A DNA stretch of 38,005 nucleotides from Gemmatimonadota bacterium (GCA_030747075.1 JASLLL010000028.1:1-38005), one strand, 5' to 3'. Positions 23,679-32,588 are shown, counted from the first letter of the stretch. Numbers and translations are program-made. The notes: generated from the sequence alone by a model not told the origin.

Positions 23679-24551
23679 GTGATCACCAGCATGACGGGAT
23701 ACGGATCAGGCGAAGCCAACCGGAACGGCACCTGCGTCCGGGTGGAGCTGCGCTCCGTGAATCATCGGAATCTGGACATTTCGATGCGCCTGCCCCGTGC
23801 GCTTGCCGGGCAGGAGTCGCTTCTCCGGGAGACGCTGTCCAGCAGGCTGTCTCGCGGCCGGATCTCCGTGACGGTGGATCTGGAGCGGAGCGCGGAGGCC
23901 ACGCTCGTTCTTGACGAAGGCGTGCTGGATCAGGTTCGCGGCATCTTCGACCAGCTTCGGGAGCACTTCGGCGCCCGGGAGGCGGATACGGCCTCGCTCT
24001 TCCAGATTCCGGATCTTGTCCGGCGCGTCCCCGTGGAGGACGCTCCCGGCCTTGCCGAGGAAGCCCTCGCGGAGGCCGCGGATTCCGCGCTGAAGGAACT
24101 CATCGCGATGCGCACCGCCGAGGGCGAGGCGCTGGCCCGGGATCTTTCCTCACGCCTGCGTCGCGCTTCGGAGGTCACGGATGAAATCGCCTCCCGGGTT
24201 CGCGGTGCGCCGGTACGGCATCGCCAGAAGCTGGAGGAGCGCATTGCGGGACTCACTCCCGAAGGCATGGAGCCGGACCCGGTGCGCCTGGCCACGGAGG
24301 TGGCGCTCTTCGCCGAGAAATCGGATGTCACGGAGGAGATCGTTCGACTTCGCGCACATCTGGACGCGTTCGGGGAGTTCCTGAATCGAACGGAGCCGGT
24401 CGGTCGCCGGATGGACTTTCTGTTGCAGGAGATGAACCGCGAAGTGAACACCATCGGGTCAAAGGCTCCGGACGCCGCCGTGGCGCGCTGTGTCGTCGAT
24501 CTGAAGGAAGAGGTGGAGCGGCTTCGCGAACAGGTGCAGAATATCGAATGA
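23679..24551 (+). CDS. yicC: YicC-family endoribonuclease
   Basis: The product is 290 aa. GTG at 23679 is chosen because GGAGG is 5 nt upstream and the protein then begins VITSMTGYGSGE, the canonical YicC N terminus. YicC proteins are RNases implicated in small-RNA turnover in Escherichia coli. Further family text: VELRSVNHRNLDISMRLP (about 25-42), SRLSRGRISVTVDLER and, in the C-terminal DUF1732 region, EIVRLRAHLDAFGEFL, GRRMDFLLQEMNREVNTIGSKA and a final LKEEVERLREQVQNIE. The length is normal. It heads a four-gene run, and the yicC-gmk-rpoZ-coaBC order is widely conserved. The stop overlaps gmk (ATGA). Confidence 0.95.
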   Translation: MITSMTGYGSGEANRNGTCVRVELRSVNHRNLDISMRLPRALAGQESLLRETLSSRLSRGRISVTVDLERSAEATLVLDEGVLDQVRGIFDQLREHFGAREADTASLFQIPDLVRRVPVEDAPGLAEEALAEAADSALKELIAMRTAEGEALARDLSSRLRRASEVTDEIASRVRGAPVRHRQKLEERIAGLTPEGMEPDPVRLATEVALFAEKSDVTEEIVRLRAHLDAFGEFLNRTEPVGRRMDFLLQEMNREVNTIGSKAPDAAVARCVVDLKEEVERLREQVQNIE

Positions 24552-25231
24552 GCGATTCTCCCCGCGTTCCCGCGTTCCCGCTGGTTCTCTCCGGTCCCTC
24601 GGGGGCGGGGAAGACTTCCGTCGCGTCGTGGCTTCTGGCGAATGTGCCGGACATCGTGCTTTCGGTCTCCTGTACCACGCGGGCCCGGCGTGGGCAGGAG
24701 GTGGACGGAGAGGACTACTTCTACATCGACGAAACAGACTTTCTGGCGCGGCGGGACCGCGGCGAATTTGTGGAATGGGCGCTGGTCCACGGGAATCTCT
24801 ACGGGACTTCCGCCGACTTTCTGGACCGTCGCGTTCGCAAGGGGCAGATTGTCCTTCTGGATGTGGATGTGCAGGGGGGGACGGCGATTCGTGCCGCTCG
24901 TCCGGATGCGGTTCTGGTGTTTCTGATGCCGCCCGGGCTGACCGCGCTGGAGGAGCGCCTTCGCGGAAGGCATACGGATGCCGAGGATGTGATCCTGCGC
25001 AGAATGACGGCGGCCCGCCTCGAAATGGAGTACGCTTCGGAGTATGATTACCTCATCGTGAACCATGATCTGGATGCCGCCCGCCAGGCGGTGAAAGCTG
25101 TTGTGGAGGCGGAACGGGCACGAACCCGCCGCCTTCTGGAGATGAACCCGGCCAACCGAGATCCGGTCCTCGTCCAGACCGGGACCGCGCCATCACAATC
25201 CGAACTCACGGAGAATCTGGAGAGACAATGA
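24548..25231 (+). CDS. gmk: Guanylate kinase
   Basis: The product is 227 aa. ATG at 24548 overlaps the yicC stop. It phosphorylates GMP and dGMP with ATP, feeding GTP and dGTP pools and recycling cGMP/(p)ppGpp products. The P-loop GPSGAGKT is at residues 16-23. The GMP-binding region follows as SVSCTTRARRGQEVDGEDYF and FVEWALVHGNLYGTS. The ILLDVDVQGG-type strand is present as IVLLDVDVQGGTAIR. The lid RRMTAARLEMEYASEYDYL is near 160. There is a short extra C-terminal tail compared with Escherichia coli. The stop overlaps rpoZ (ATGA), so omega is translationally coupled to gmk. Confidence 0.97.
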   Translation: MSDSPRVPAFPLVLSGPSGAGKTSVASWLLANVPDIVLSVSCTTRARRGQEVDGEDYFYIDETDFLARRDRGEFVEWALVHGNLYGTSADFLDRRVRKGQIVLLDVDVQGGTAIRAARPDAVLVFLMPPGLTALEERLRGRHTDAEDVILRRMTAARLEMEYASEYDYLIVNHDLDAARQAVKAVVEAERARTRRLLEMNPANRDPVLVQTGTAPSQSELTENLERQ

Positions 25232-25752
25232 CCGAGAACACGGAGAACATGGAGAAGTCAGAGGCGACTCAAACGCCCGCCGCCGTGGCTGCGCCGCCGG
25301 TCGCCGCTGAGACTGCCTCACCAGTAGATCCGGTTTCCAAGGCCCCGGAACCGGAAGAAGAAGAAGCGGGACTTCCGAAACCGCACGAGCGCACCACACG
25401 AGAAGCCCGGAAAATCGGGCTGGCCGTGGAGGGAATGCTCGAATCGAGCACGAACCCCTACGAGGTGGTGGTCACCGCCGCTCAGGAAGCTCGCCGCATC
25501 AACGCGAAGATCATCCATGCGCGGAGCCTGATCCAGCAGATGGCGGAAGAGGCAGCGGAATCGGTCCCGGAGGTTCCGTTCGTTCCCCGTCCCGTGGAGG
25601 ATGAGGAACCGGAAACGAAGGTGACGACCGAGGCGCTGGAGCGTCTTGCGATCGACATGGTGTCGTACGAAGTCGACGGTGAGCGGCATGAAGGGCAGGG
25701 AGACCCCGAGGCCTTTCTGGCGGAAGACGACGAGGAGTCCGGGGAGGACTGA
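25228..25752 (+). CDS. rpoZ: RNA polymerase omega subunit with long terminal extensions
   Basis: The product is 174 aa. ATG at 25228 overlaps the gmk stop. The omega signature is NPYEVVVTAAQEARRIN at residues 76-92. Omega helps RNA polymerase assembly by binding beta'. Most omegas have 70-100 aa; this one has an Ala/Pro/Glu-rich N-terminal extension of about 60 residues and an acidic C-terminal tail (FLAEDDEESGED), both of low complexity and probably disordered. The family call rests on this short motif and on the gmk-rpoZ-coaBC context, which is highly conserved. An upstream start giving a shorter product is unlikely because the overlap with gmk fixes the ATG. Confidence 0.85.
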   Translation: MTENTENMEKSEATQTPAAVAAPPVAAETASPVDPVSKAPEPEEEEAGLPKPHERTTREARKIGLAVEGMLESSTNPYEVVVTAAQEARRINAKIIHARSLIQQMAEEAAESVPEVPFVPRPVEDEEPETKVTTEALERLAIDMVSYEVDGERHEGQGDPEAFLAEDDEESGED

Positions 25753-25755
25753 GCC

Positions 25756-27036
25756 TTGGCGAAGCCGCAGCAGAACCGGGTGAGCGGTGCGGCGAGAGTC
25801 CTTCTGGGAGTGACCGGGTCTGTGGCCGCTTTCAAGGCTCCGGATCTGGTGCGTGAGTTCCGCAACCGGGGCGCGGAGGTGGCGGTCGTCATGACCGAAG
25901 CCGCCACCGCGTTCGTCGGGCCGGTGACATTCCGAACGCTGACGGGGAATCCGGTCACGGTGGACTTGTTTGACCGGCGCGGGGAGACGGCCCTGCCCGC
26001 CTGGATGGCGGGGGAGTCCGCCACGCGCATGCCGATCCATCTTGCGCTGGCCGGGAGCGCGGATCTCGTGGTGGTCGCGCCCGCGACCGCCGCCACGCTC
26101 TCGAAGACGGCTCACGGGATCGCCGACAATCTTCTCACGACGGTTCTTCTCGCCACGAAGGCGCCCGTCCTCATGGCGCCCGCCATGAACTCGGCCATGT
26201 GGCTTGCGGATCCCACCCGAGCCAGCCTTCCCCTCCTCGAAGAGCGGGGCATGGTCGTCATGGAGCCAGGGACCGGGAAGATGGCCTGGGATGCGGAAGG
26301 CGAGGGTCCCGGCCGAATGCCGGAGCCGATGGAGGTGGCCTCCGCGGCATGGGCGCTTCTGGAGAAGTCGCGATCGCTGGCGGGCGTCAAGGTTGTGGTG
26401 ACCGCCGGACGCACCGAGGAACCGGTGGATGCCGTTCGCGTGCTCTCCAACCGATCCTCGGGTCGAATGGGGGTGGCGCTCGCACGGGCCGCCATGCAAC
26501 GCGGCGCGGAGGTGGTGCTCGTGGCCGGGGGGCTGTCCGTGCCGGAACCCGTGGGTCCGCGCATCATCCGAGCCACGACGGCGGCGACCATGCGGGATGC
26601 TGTCATGGCGGAATCCGCCGATGCGGGCGTTCTTCTTATGGCCGCAGCCGTCGCGGACTGGCGACCGGTCCGCCCCGCCACCGGGAAGGTGAAGAAGGCC
26701 ACCGGGCCGCCGGAGATCGAACTGGAGCCGACCGACGACATTCTCACCCTGCTCCGCGATGCGGGCGGGGGAGGGCTTCGCGTCGGGTTTGCGCTGGAGA
26801 CGGAAGATGCGCTGGCCGCCGGGCAGCGGAAACTTGTGGAGAAGAGGCTGGATCTCGTCGTTGTCAACGACGCCACCGAACCGGGAGCGGGGTTTGACAC
26901 CGAGACGAACCATGTGGTTCTGCTGGCGCGTGACGCCCCCCCGGAGGATGTTCCGTTGGCATCCAAGCGCGTCGTTGCAGAGCGGATTCTCGATCGCGTG
27001 GCGGAGTTGCTTGACCCCGTACGCGTCCCGTTCTAG
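25756..27036 (+). CDS. coaBC: Bifunctional phosphopantothenoylcysteine decarboxylase/synthetase
   Basis: The product is 426 aa. There is no ATG or better start before the first beta-strand; TTG at 25756 has GGGGAGG 8 nt upstream and starts 3 nt after the rpoZ stop. CoaB joins cysteine to 4'-phosphopantothenate with CTP; CoaC then decarboxylates the product using FMN. The CoaC domain shows LLGVTGSVAAFKAPDLV, the active-site His at 95 (MPIHLALA) and APAMNSAMW. The CoaB domain shows VVVTAGRTEEPVDAVRVLSN, RSSGRMG, MAAAVADW, KVKKATG and VGFALETED. The substrate-flap Cys found in Escherichia coli (ACGD motif) is replaced: the sequence reads GKMAWDAEGEGPGRM with Trp178. The stop TAG is part of the downstream promoter. 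Confidence 0.95.
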   Translation: MAKPQQNRVSGAARVLLGVTGSVAAFKAPDLVREFRNRGAEVAVVMTEAATAFVGPVTFRTLTGNPVTVDLFDRRGETALPAWMAGESATRMPIHLALAGSADLVVVAPATAATLSKTAHGIADNLLTTVLLATKAPVLMAPAMNSAMWLADPTRASLPLLEERGMVVMEPGTGKMAWDAEGEGPGRMPEPMEVASAAWALLEKSRSLAGVKVVVTAGRTEEPVDAVRVLSNRSSGRMGVALARAAMQRGAEVVLVAGGLSVPEPVGPRIIRATTAATMRDAVMAESADAGVLLMAAAVADWRPVRPATGKVKKATGPPEIELEPTDDILTLLRDAGGGGLRVGFALETEDALAAGQRKLVEKRLDLVVVNDATEPGAGFDTETNHVVLLARDAPPEDVPLASKRVVAERILDRVAELLDPVRVPF

Positions 27037-27039
27037 TCT
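27011..27039 (+). promoter_or_regulatory. Promoter at the end of coaBC for the udg-dnaB-cysS operon
   Basis: TTGACC (27011-27016) and TAGTCT (27034-27039) are 17 bp apart. The boxes overlap the last coaBC codons. Transcription near 27046 leaves a leader of about 60 nt before the ATG at 27108. Confidence 0.5.
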
Positions 27040-27107
27040 GCGAAATCGGTTCGCCGGTCAGGCTCACCGCCTTCCCCCGTGTTTCTTCGCCGATCTCCGG
27101 AGCGCAT

Positions 27108-27953
27108 ATGACGGTTGGATCCCGGGTTGCAAATCGTCGGGAGCTTCTCGATCTCTCCTCCCGCCTGCGAAGTTATGCCGCGCTCCAGGGTGTCCTCCAC
27201 GAAGGCGGCCCGGTCTCGGCGGCGGCGGTCGCTCCTTCGTCCGCGCCTCCCCCGACGCCTCGTCGTCCGCAGCCCGCGGCCCGCGTGATGGCGGCCCGTG
27301 CTGTCGCGGCACAGGCGAGTCCGGAACCCTCGCCCGCACCAAGCGGTCCGTCTCCGGCACAGTGCTCAACGCTGGCGGAACTTCACGACGCCTTCGCCTC
27401 CTGCGATGCGTGTGAACTCGCCGGGACGCGCACGCGTTTCGTCTTCGGGACCGGCAACCCGAATGCGGGCGTGTTGTTCGTCGGTGAGGCTCCGGGGCGG
27501 GACGAGGACCTGCAGGGAGAGCCTTTTGTCGGACGCGCCGGGCAACTCCTCGATCGCATTCTCGCGGCGGTCGGGTTCGACCGGAAGTCCATATACATTG
27601 CGAATATCCTAAAATGTCGCCCCCCGGGAAACCGGGATCCGCTTCCGCAGGAGATTTCCGCGTGCCGGTCCATTCTCAACCGTCAGGTGGAACTGATTCG
27701 CCCCGTGGTCATCTGTACGCTGGGGTCCTTCGCCGCCCGAACGCTCTTGAGCACATCGGACGGGATCTCACGCCTTCGCGGACGGATTCACGAGTACCGG
27801 GGCGTTCCCGTCATCCCGACCTACCACCCGGCTGCCCTTCTTCGGAACGAGCGTTGGAAGCGTCCCGTCTGGGAGGATGTCCAGGTGCTGCGTCGGGAGT
27901 ATGATCAACGGTCGGCGCAGGCCGACCCCGACCCCAGCCGAGGTATGCCATGA
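27108..27953 (+). CDS. Family 4-type uracil-DNA glycosylase with Fe-S cluster
   Basis: The product is 281 aa. ATG at 27108 has GGAG 5 nt upstream. It removes uracil from DNA, starting base-excision repair. An Ala/Pro-rich linker (about 35-90), absent from many homologues, precedes the catalytic domain. Cluster ligands are CDAC near 99-102 and two more cysteines in [20 protein letters not shown]. Active-site text is [28 protein letters not shown] and the distal motif is [11 protein letters not shown]. The first Cys pair and the GEAPGxxED motif mark family 4 or 5. The same domain in phage SPO1 is annotated as a DNA polymerase part, which often leads to misnaming. It overlaps dnaB by 4 nt (ATGA), linking repair and replication. 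Confidence 0.93.
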   Translation: MTVGSRVANRRELLDLSSRLRSYAALQGVLHEGGPVSAAAVAPSSAPPPTPRRPQPAARVMAARAVAAQASPEPSPAPSGPSPAQCSTLAELHDAFASCDACELAGTRTRFVFGTGNPNAGVLFVGEAPGRDEDLQGEPFVGRAGQLLDRILAAVGFDRKSIYIANILKCRPPGNRDPLPQEISACRSILNRQVELIRPVVICTLGSFAARTLLSTSDGISRLRGRIHEYRGVPVIPTYHPAALLRNERWKRPVWEDVQVLRREYDQRSAQADPDPSRGMP

Positions 27954-29404
27954 CCACTTCCCCACAGGATCCCCGCCCGGAGGCTGCGGCCCGCGTGCTC
28001 GCCCCGGATGAAGACTACGGCACCCAACCGGATGCGCCGGCCCCGAGAGCCCCTCGCGCGGAGCGGGCGGCGTCCGGCCGCGTGCCGCCCCAGTCGCTGG
28101 AGGCGGAGCGTTCGGTTCTCGCGTCCATGATGCTGGACCCCGAAGCCGTGAATACCGTCGTCCAGCTCCTGCGCCCGGAAGACTTCTACCGACCCGCGCA
28201 CACCGCCATCTGCGGGGCGGTCATCTCGCTCTACGAAAAGGGAGAGGCCGTAGACACGCTGACGCTGTCGGAAGAACTCGCCCGGACCGGACAACTGGAG
28301 AAGGCGGGCGGGCGGGTTCATCTGGCGGAGCTGCTGGATTCCGTCTCCAGTGCGGCGAATGTGGAGTTCCATGCGCGGATCGTTCTGGAGAAGTCCATTC
28401 TTCGGCGTCTCATTCGCGCGTCCGGCAAGATCGCGGAAGACGCCTACACCGCGTCGGAGGATGTGAGCGCCATTCTGGATCGCTCGGAGAGGGAGATGTT
28501 CGCCATCTCGGAGTCGGGCATGAAGCAGGGCTTCGTGCGGCTCGGGGAGATCCTGCAAGACAGCTTCGAGGCCATTCAGGAACTGTACGATAACAAGCAG
28601 GTCGTCACCGGAGTCCCGGCCGGGTTCCAGGATCTGGACATGCTGACCAGCGGGTTCCAGAAGTCGGAGTTTGTGGTGATTGCGGCGCGTCCTTCCATGG
28701 GGAAGACCGCACTCACGCTGAACATCGCGCAGCACATGACGCTGGAAAAGAAACTCCCTGTCGCGTTTTTCAGTCTGGAAATGTCAAAGGAGTCTTTGGT
28801 GCAGCGGCTTCTTTCGGCGGAGGCGCGCGTCGACGGGCACCGTCTCCGGACGGGTTTTCTGCGGGAGAACGAGTGGCCCGCGCTGACCACCGCCGCCGGG
28901 CGTCTTGCGGAGGCGCCGCTGTTCATTGACGACTCCGCGGGAATCACCGCACTGGAAGTTCGCGCCAAGGCGCGCCGGCTGATGTCGGAGACGAACGGGC
29001 AACTGGCGGCGGTCGTGATCGACTACATGCAGTTGCTGCACGGCCATGGCCGGCAGGAGAACCGCCAGCAGGAGATCTCCACCATCTCGCGGTCGCTGAA
29101 GGCACTGGCGAAGGAGCTGCGCATTCCCGTGATCGCGCTGTCGCAGCTCAAACGGTCCACGGATGTTCGCGAAGGCGTTCGCCGCCCGATGCTGTCGGAC
29201 TTGAGAGAGTCGGGAGCCATCGAGCAGGACGCGGATGTCGTGATCTTTATCCACCGGCCGGAAGTCTACAACCAGACGCCGGAGAATGAGGGCATCGCGG
29301 AGATCATCGTCGGGAAGCAGAGAAACGGTCCCATCGGTACGGTGACTCTTGCCTTCCGAAAGCAGTTCACCCGTTTCGAAAATCTCTCGAAGGGCCGGGA
29401 GTAG
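27950..29404 (+). CDS. dnaB: Replicative DNA helicase
   Basis: The product is 484 aa. ATG at 27950 overlaps the udg stop. It is the hexameric 5'-3' helicase of the replication fork and partner of primase. A 45-residue Pro/Ala-rich N-terminal extension precedes the usual VPPQSLEAERSVLASMMLD. The N-terminal dimerisation domain is followed by the RecA-like core: Walker A ARPSMGKTAL (about 246-255), VAFFSLEMSKESLVQRLLS, Walker B AAVVIDYMQLL, the arginine-finger region SRSLKALAKELRIPVIALSQL, and DLRESGAIEQDADVVIFIHR. No intein interrupts the Walker regions. It is not neighboured by rplI, as it is in many genomes. Confidence 0.97.
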   Translation: MTTSPQDPRPEAAARVLAPDEDYGTQPDAPAPRAPRAERAASGRVPPQSLEAERSVLASMMLDPEAVNTVVQLLRPEDFYRPAHTAICGAVISLYEKGEAVDTLTLSEELARTGQLEKAGGRVHLAELLDSVSSAANVEFHARIVLEKSILRRLIRASGKIAEDAYTASEDVSAILDRSEREMFAISESGMKQGFVRLGEILQDSFEAIQELYDNKQVVTGVPAGFQDLDMLTSGFQKSEFVVIAARPSMGKTALTLNIAQHMTLEKKLPVAFFSLEMSKESLVQRLLSAEARVDGHRLRTGFLRENEWPALTTAAGRLAEAPLFIDDSAGITALEVRAKARRLMSETNGQLAAVVIDYMQLLHGHGRQENRQQEISTISRSLKALAKELRIPVIALSQLKRSTDVREGVRRPMLSDLRESGAIEQDADVVIFIHRPEVYNQTPENEGIAEIIVGKQRNGPIGTVTLAFRKQFTRFENLSKGRE

Positions 29405-29407
29405 CTG

Positions 29408-30598
29408 GTGGGTCGGCAGGTGGGGGCCGTGATCGTCGCTGCGGGGCGCGGTGAGCGTATGGGCGGCGTGGACAAGATGCTGGCGCCGCTGGCCGGGGAA
29501 CCGCTTCTCCTTCATTCGATTCGTGCTTTCCACGATTGTGAAGCGGTGGCGGAGGTCGTGGTCGTCACGCGCGAAGATCTGTTGGAGCCGGTGCGGCAGA
29601 TGGTGGAGACGCCGGAGTTCCCGCGAGTCCGGCGTGTTGTCCCCGGGGGGAGAACGCGCGCGGAGTCTTCCCGCCATGGACTGGCGGCGCTCTCGGGTGA
29701 GATCGCGGTGGTCCTCGTTCACGACGGCGCACGCCCGCTCATCTCCGACGCACTGATTCACCGCGTGGCGGAAGCGGCGGAGGAGACAGGTGCGGTGCTC
29801 CCGGGGATTGCTCCCGTCTCCACGATCAAGCGTGCCGAAGGCGATGTCTGCGCGGCGACGCTGGATCGCGCCTCGCTGCGCGAAGCCCAGACGCCGCAGG
29901 GGTTTCGCAGAGAAGTGCTGGCGCGTGCGATGGCGGCGGACGCGCGGGACGGATCGAACCCGACCGACGAAGCCTCGTCGGTGGAGCGGAGCGGCACGCC
30001 GGTGGCGCTGGTGGAGGGGGAACGCCGCAATCTGAAAGTGACCGTCCCCGAGGATCTGGCGATCGCGGAGACCATCCTGGCCGGGGGGCGGCCCGTTCGT
30101 GCGCTCAGGGTCGGCGTGGGTGTGGACACGCATCGTCTGGAGCCGGGGTGTCCGCTGGTGCTCGGCGGCGTGACCATCCCCTTCGACCGGGGGCTCGCGG
30201 GGCATTCGGATGCGGATGTGCTCTCGCACGCGGTCTGCGACGCGCTGCTCGGTGCGGCGGCGGCCGGAGACATCGGCGACCACTTCCCTGACGACGATCC
30301 ACGCTGGAAGGGCGTGTCCGGGGCGGATCTTCTGCGGCGAACGGTGGCGATCCTCCGCGAATCCGGATACGGTCCCGCCCATGTCGACGCGACGGTATCG
30401 GCGGAGAAACCCAGACTCGCCCCTCACCGCGCGGAGATGGTCGCGAATATCGCGGACGCGCTGGGCCTCTCGCCGGACCGGGTCTCCGTGCAGTTCACGA
30501 CCACCGAAGGCCTGGGGTTTGTCGGACGCGGAGAGGGCATGTCCGCGACGGCGGTGGCCCTTCTGGAGGAATCCCTGTTTGGGGTGGAGGCGGAATGA
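29408..30598 (+). CDS. ispDF: Fused IspD-IspF of the MEP isoprenoid pathway
   Basis: The product is 396 aa. GTG at 29408 lies 3 nt past the dnaB stop, with GGGAG at 29397-29401. The N-terminal IspD domain (about 1-230) makes CDP-methylerythritol from MEP and CTP: VIVAAGRGERMGG, VPGGRTRAESSRHGL, LVHDGARPLI, REAQTPQGF and NLKVTVPEDLAIAE. The C-terminal IspF domain (from about 237) makes methylerythritol cyclodiphosphate: RVGVGVDTHRLEPG with the Asp-x-His metal ligands, GHSDADVLSHAVCDALLGA, GDIGDHFPDDDPRW and a final TTEGLGFVGRGEGMSATAVAL. The fusion spares the separate genes used elsewhere. IspE is not in the window. It overlaps the next gene by ATGA. Confidence 0.97.
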   Translation: MGRQVGAVIVAAGRGERMGGVDKMLAPLAGEPLLLHSIRAFHDCEAVAEVVVVTREDLLEPVRQMVETPEFPRVRRVVPGGRTRAESSRHGLAALSGEIAVVLVHDGARPLISDALIHRVAEAAEETGAVLPGIAPVSTIKRAEGDVCAATLDRASLREAQTPQGFRREVLARAMAADARDGSNPTDEASSVERSGTPVALVEGERRNLKVTVPEDLAIAETILAGGRPVRALRVGVGVDTHRLEPGCPLVLGGVTIPFDRGLAGHSDADVLSHAVCDALLGAAAAGDIGDHFPDDDPRWKGVSGADLLRRTVAILRESGYGPAHVDATVSAEKPRLAPHRAEMVANIADALGLSPDRVSVQFTTTEGLGFVGRGEGMSATAVALLEESLFGVEAE

Positions 30599-31149
30599 AC
30601 GAGAACCCGGGAGTGACCGTCCGGGGAGCCCGGCTTTCGGATGAGGACGGACTCCTTGCGCTGGCCGAGAAGGAGATGGTCTCGCAGGAAGCGCTCGACG
30701 CCCGGTTTGCGGTTCGCGCGGATGCACGGAGCCACTATGCGCTCTACCTGCGCCGCCAGATGCGCGGTCCGGACTCTTCGGTCTTCGTGGCGTGCCGGAC
30801 GAACGGAGGCAAGGAGGAGGTCGCGGGGTTGATGGTCGCGGGAATCCGAAGACAGGAGTCTATCTTCGAACTTCGGCGGTACGGCTACATCTCCGATCTC
30901 ATTGTCGCGGAGGAACTGCGAGGCCGGGGTGTCGGACGCGCGCTCTATGACAAGGCCGGAAGCTGGATTGCCGGACACGGGGTTCCGGTTCTTCGAATGC
31001 ATGTGGCCTCTCGAAGCGAATCCGCCCGGGGCTTCTGGAGAGCCATGGGGGCAACGCCGTTTCTGGAAGAGTGCTGGATAGACCTGGCGCCTTCGGACGA
31101 GGCCCGTCCCGGAGGGAGCGGAATGGCGTCGCCGACCGGGGGGAAGTGA
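30595..31149 (+). CDS. GNAT-family N-acetyltransferase
   Basis: The product is 184 aa. ATG at 30595 overlaps the ispDF stop. It is an acetyl-CoA-dependent acyltransferase; the substrate is not predictable. The acetyl-CoA-binding motif A is YISDLIVAEELRGRGVGRAL, with the R/Q-x-x-G-x-G/A element RGRGVG at about 104-109. Motif B is MHVASRSESARGFWRAMGATP. The N-terminal part begins VTVRGARLSDEDGLLALAEKE, typical for GNATs. The Gly/Pro-rich last 15 residues run into the gltX ribosome-binding site. Its place in an operon of essential genes suggests a housekeeping modification rather than antibiotic resistance. Confidence 0.9.
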   Translation: MNENPGVTVRGARLSDEDGLLALAEKEMVSQEALDARFAVRADARSHYALYLRRQMRGPDSSVFVACRTNGGKEEVAGLMVAGIRRQESIFELRRYGYISDLIVAEELRGRGVGRALYDKAGSWIAGHGVPVLRMHVASRSESARGFWRAMGATPFLEECWIDLAPSDEARPGGSGMASPTGGK

Positions 31150-31151
31150 CC

Positions 31152-32588
31152 ATGCGCGTCCGATTCGCACCCAGTCCCACGGGGACGCTTCATGTCGGCG
31201 GCGCGCGCACCGCGCTGTACAACTGGGCTCTCGCGCGGGCATCGGGCGGGACGCTGATTCTCCGTGTGGAGGATACCGACGAGGAGCGTTCCACTCCCGA
31301 GAGCGAAGAGTCCGTGCTGGCGGATCTCCGCTGGCTTGGTATCGGCTGGGATGAAGGGCCGGATGTCGGCGGCGCCCACGCTCCGTATCGACAGTCGGAG
31401 CGGGTCGGGCTTCATCGGGAGGCGGTGGAGGAGTTGCTCGCCTCGGGCGCGGCTTACCGGTGCTGGGCGACCGACGCGGATCTGGACGCCGCGCGGGAGA
31501 AGGTGCGGGCGGCGGGTGGATCCTACCGGCACGACCGGACGCGGCATGACATCTCGCCCGACGAAGAGGAGCGGCGGCTTGCGGCGGGAGAACACCCCGC
31601 GGTGCGGCTGGCGGTTCCCGGGGGTGACTCTGTCCTGAAGGATCGCATTCGAGGAGAGGTGCGCTTCCCGGAGGGGATGGTCGGTGACTTCATCCTCTTG
31701 CGCTCTTCGGGAGTCCCGACCTACAACCTTGCGTGTGCGCTGGATGACGCCGCCATGGGGATCACGCTCGTGGTGCGTGGCGAGGAACACCTGTCGAACA
31801 CCGTCAAGCAGCGCCTGGTGCTGGAAGCACTCGGGCGGGAGGTTCCGGAGTACGCGCACCTTCCGCTGATTCTCGACACCGACCGGTCCAAGCTGTCAAA
31901 GCGGTCCGGGGGCGCGACGGTTCGCGAACTCAGGGAGCGCGGGTTTCTTGCGGAAGCGGTCGTCAATGTGCTGGCACTCCAGGGATGGCATCCGGAAGGC
32001 GACGAAGACCGGTTCTCCCCGCGGGAGTTTGTGGAGTCGTTCGATCTCTCCAAAGTGCGGAAGGCGGCGGGCATCTACGATATGGAACGGATGCGTGCGC
32101 TGAACGGGAACTGGCTTCGGGAAACCCCGCCGGAGGATCTGGCGGATCGCCTGGCGCCGTTTCTGGCGGCACGCGGACTGGATCCGGCGCTGGCCGCTCG
32201 TGCCGCGGCGTGCTTCGCTTCAGGAGCGCATGATCTGGCGGAGGTCGCGGAAATCGCCTCGGGATTCTCGGCCTCCCCGGAAGTGGCGCCGCTTCCGGAC
32301 GGGCTGGACGAAGAAGAGGCCGCGCGGGCGCTGGATGCGGTGCGGACCGGACTGGGTTCTGTGGAGGCGGAACCTCCGGCGGGGTTTCTGCGGCCGCTCA
32401 TCCGCGAAGCGGGACGCGAGGCGGGCGTGAAGGGGCGGGCACTCTTCCTTCCGGTGCGACTGGCACTGACGGGCGCGGAACACGGCCCGGACCTTCCGCA
32501 CATCGGCGACTGGCTGGGCCCCGCGCAGTGCGAGGACCGAATCGGGCGCGCGCTGGCCGCGTGGCGCGGTGCGGAGGAGTCCGCGTGA
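31152..32588 (+). CDS. gltX: Glutamyl-tRNA synthetase
   Basis: The product is 478 aa. ATG at 31152 is 2 nt after the preceding stop, with GGGGGGAAG just upstream; the open frame further left overlaps the GNAT gene and is ignored. It charges tRNA-Glu, and possibly tRNA-Gln if a GatCAB route exists. Class I signatures: FAPSPTGTLHVGGARTALYN near residues 4-23 (HIGH variant LHVG), EDTDEERS, and the KMSKS variant KLSKR (about 247-251, DRSKLSKRSGG). The C-terminal anticodon-binding region is somewhat short but complete. The stop overlaps ddl (GTGA). Confidence 0.96.
   Translation: MRVRFAPSPTGTLHVGGARTALYNWALARASGGTLILRVEDTDEERSTPESEESVLADLRWLGIGWDEGPDVGGAHAPYRQSERVGLHREAVEELLASGAAYRCWATDADLDAAREKVRAAGGSYRHDRTRHDISPDEEERRLAAGEHPAVRLAVPGGDSVLKDRIRGEVRFPEGMVGDFILLRSSGVPTYNLACALDDAAMGITLVVRGEEHLSNTVKQRLVLEALGREVPEYAHLPLILDTDRSKLSKRSGGATVRELRERGFLAEAVVNVLALQGWHPEGDEDRFSPREFVESFDLSKVRKAAGIYDMERMRALNGNWLRETPPEDLADRLAPFLAARGLDPALAARAAACFASGAHDLAEVAEIASGFSASPEVAPLPDGLDEEEAARALDAVRTGLGSVEAEPPAGFLRPLIREAGREAGVKGRALFLPVRLALTGAEHGPDLPHIGDWLGPAQCEDRIGRALAAWRGAEESA

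Noticed and set aside
22263-23682. Two long plus-strand open frames opposite rqcH
   Set aside because: Ser/Arg/Pro-rich shadows; the minus strand carries the NFACT-N and NFACT-R motifs.
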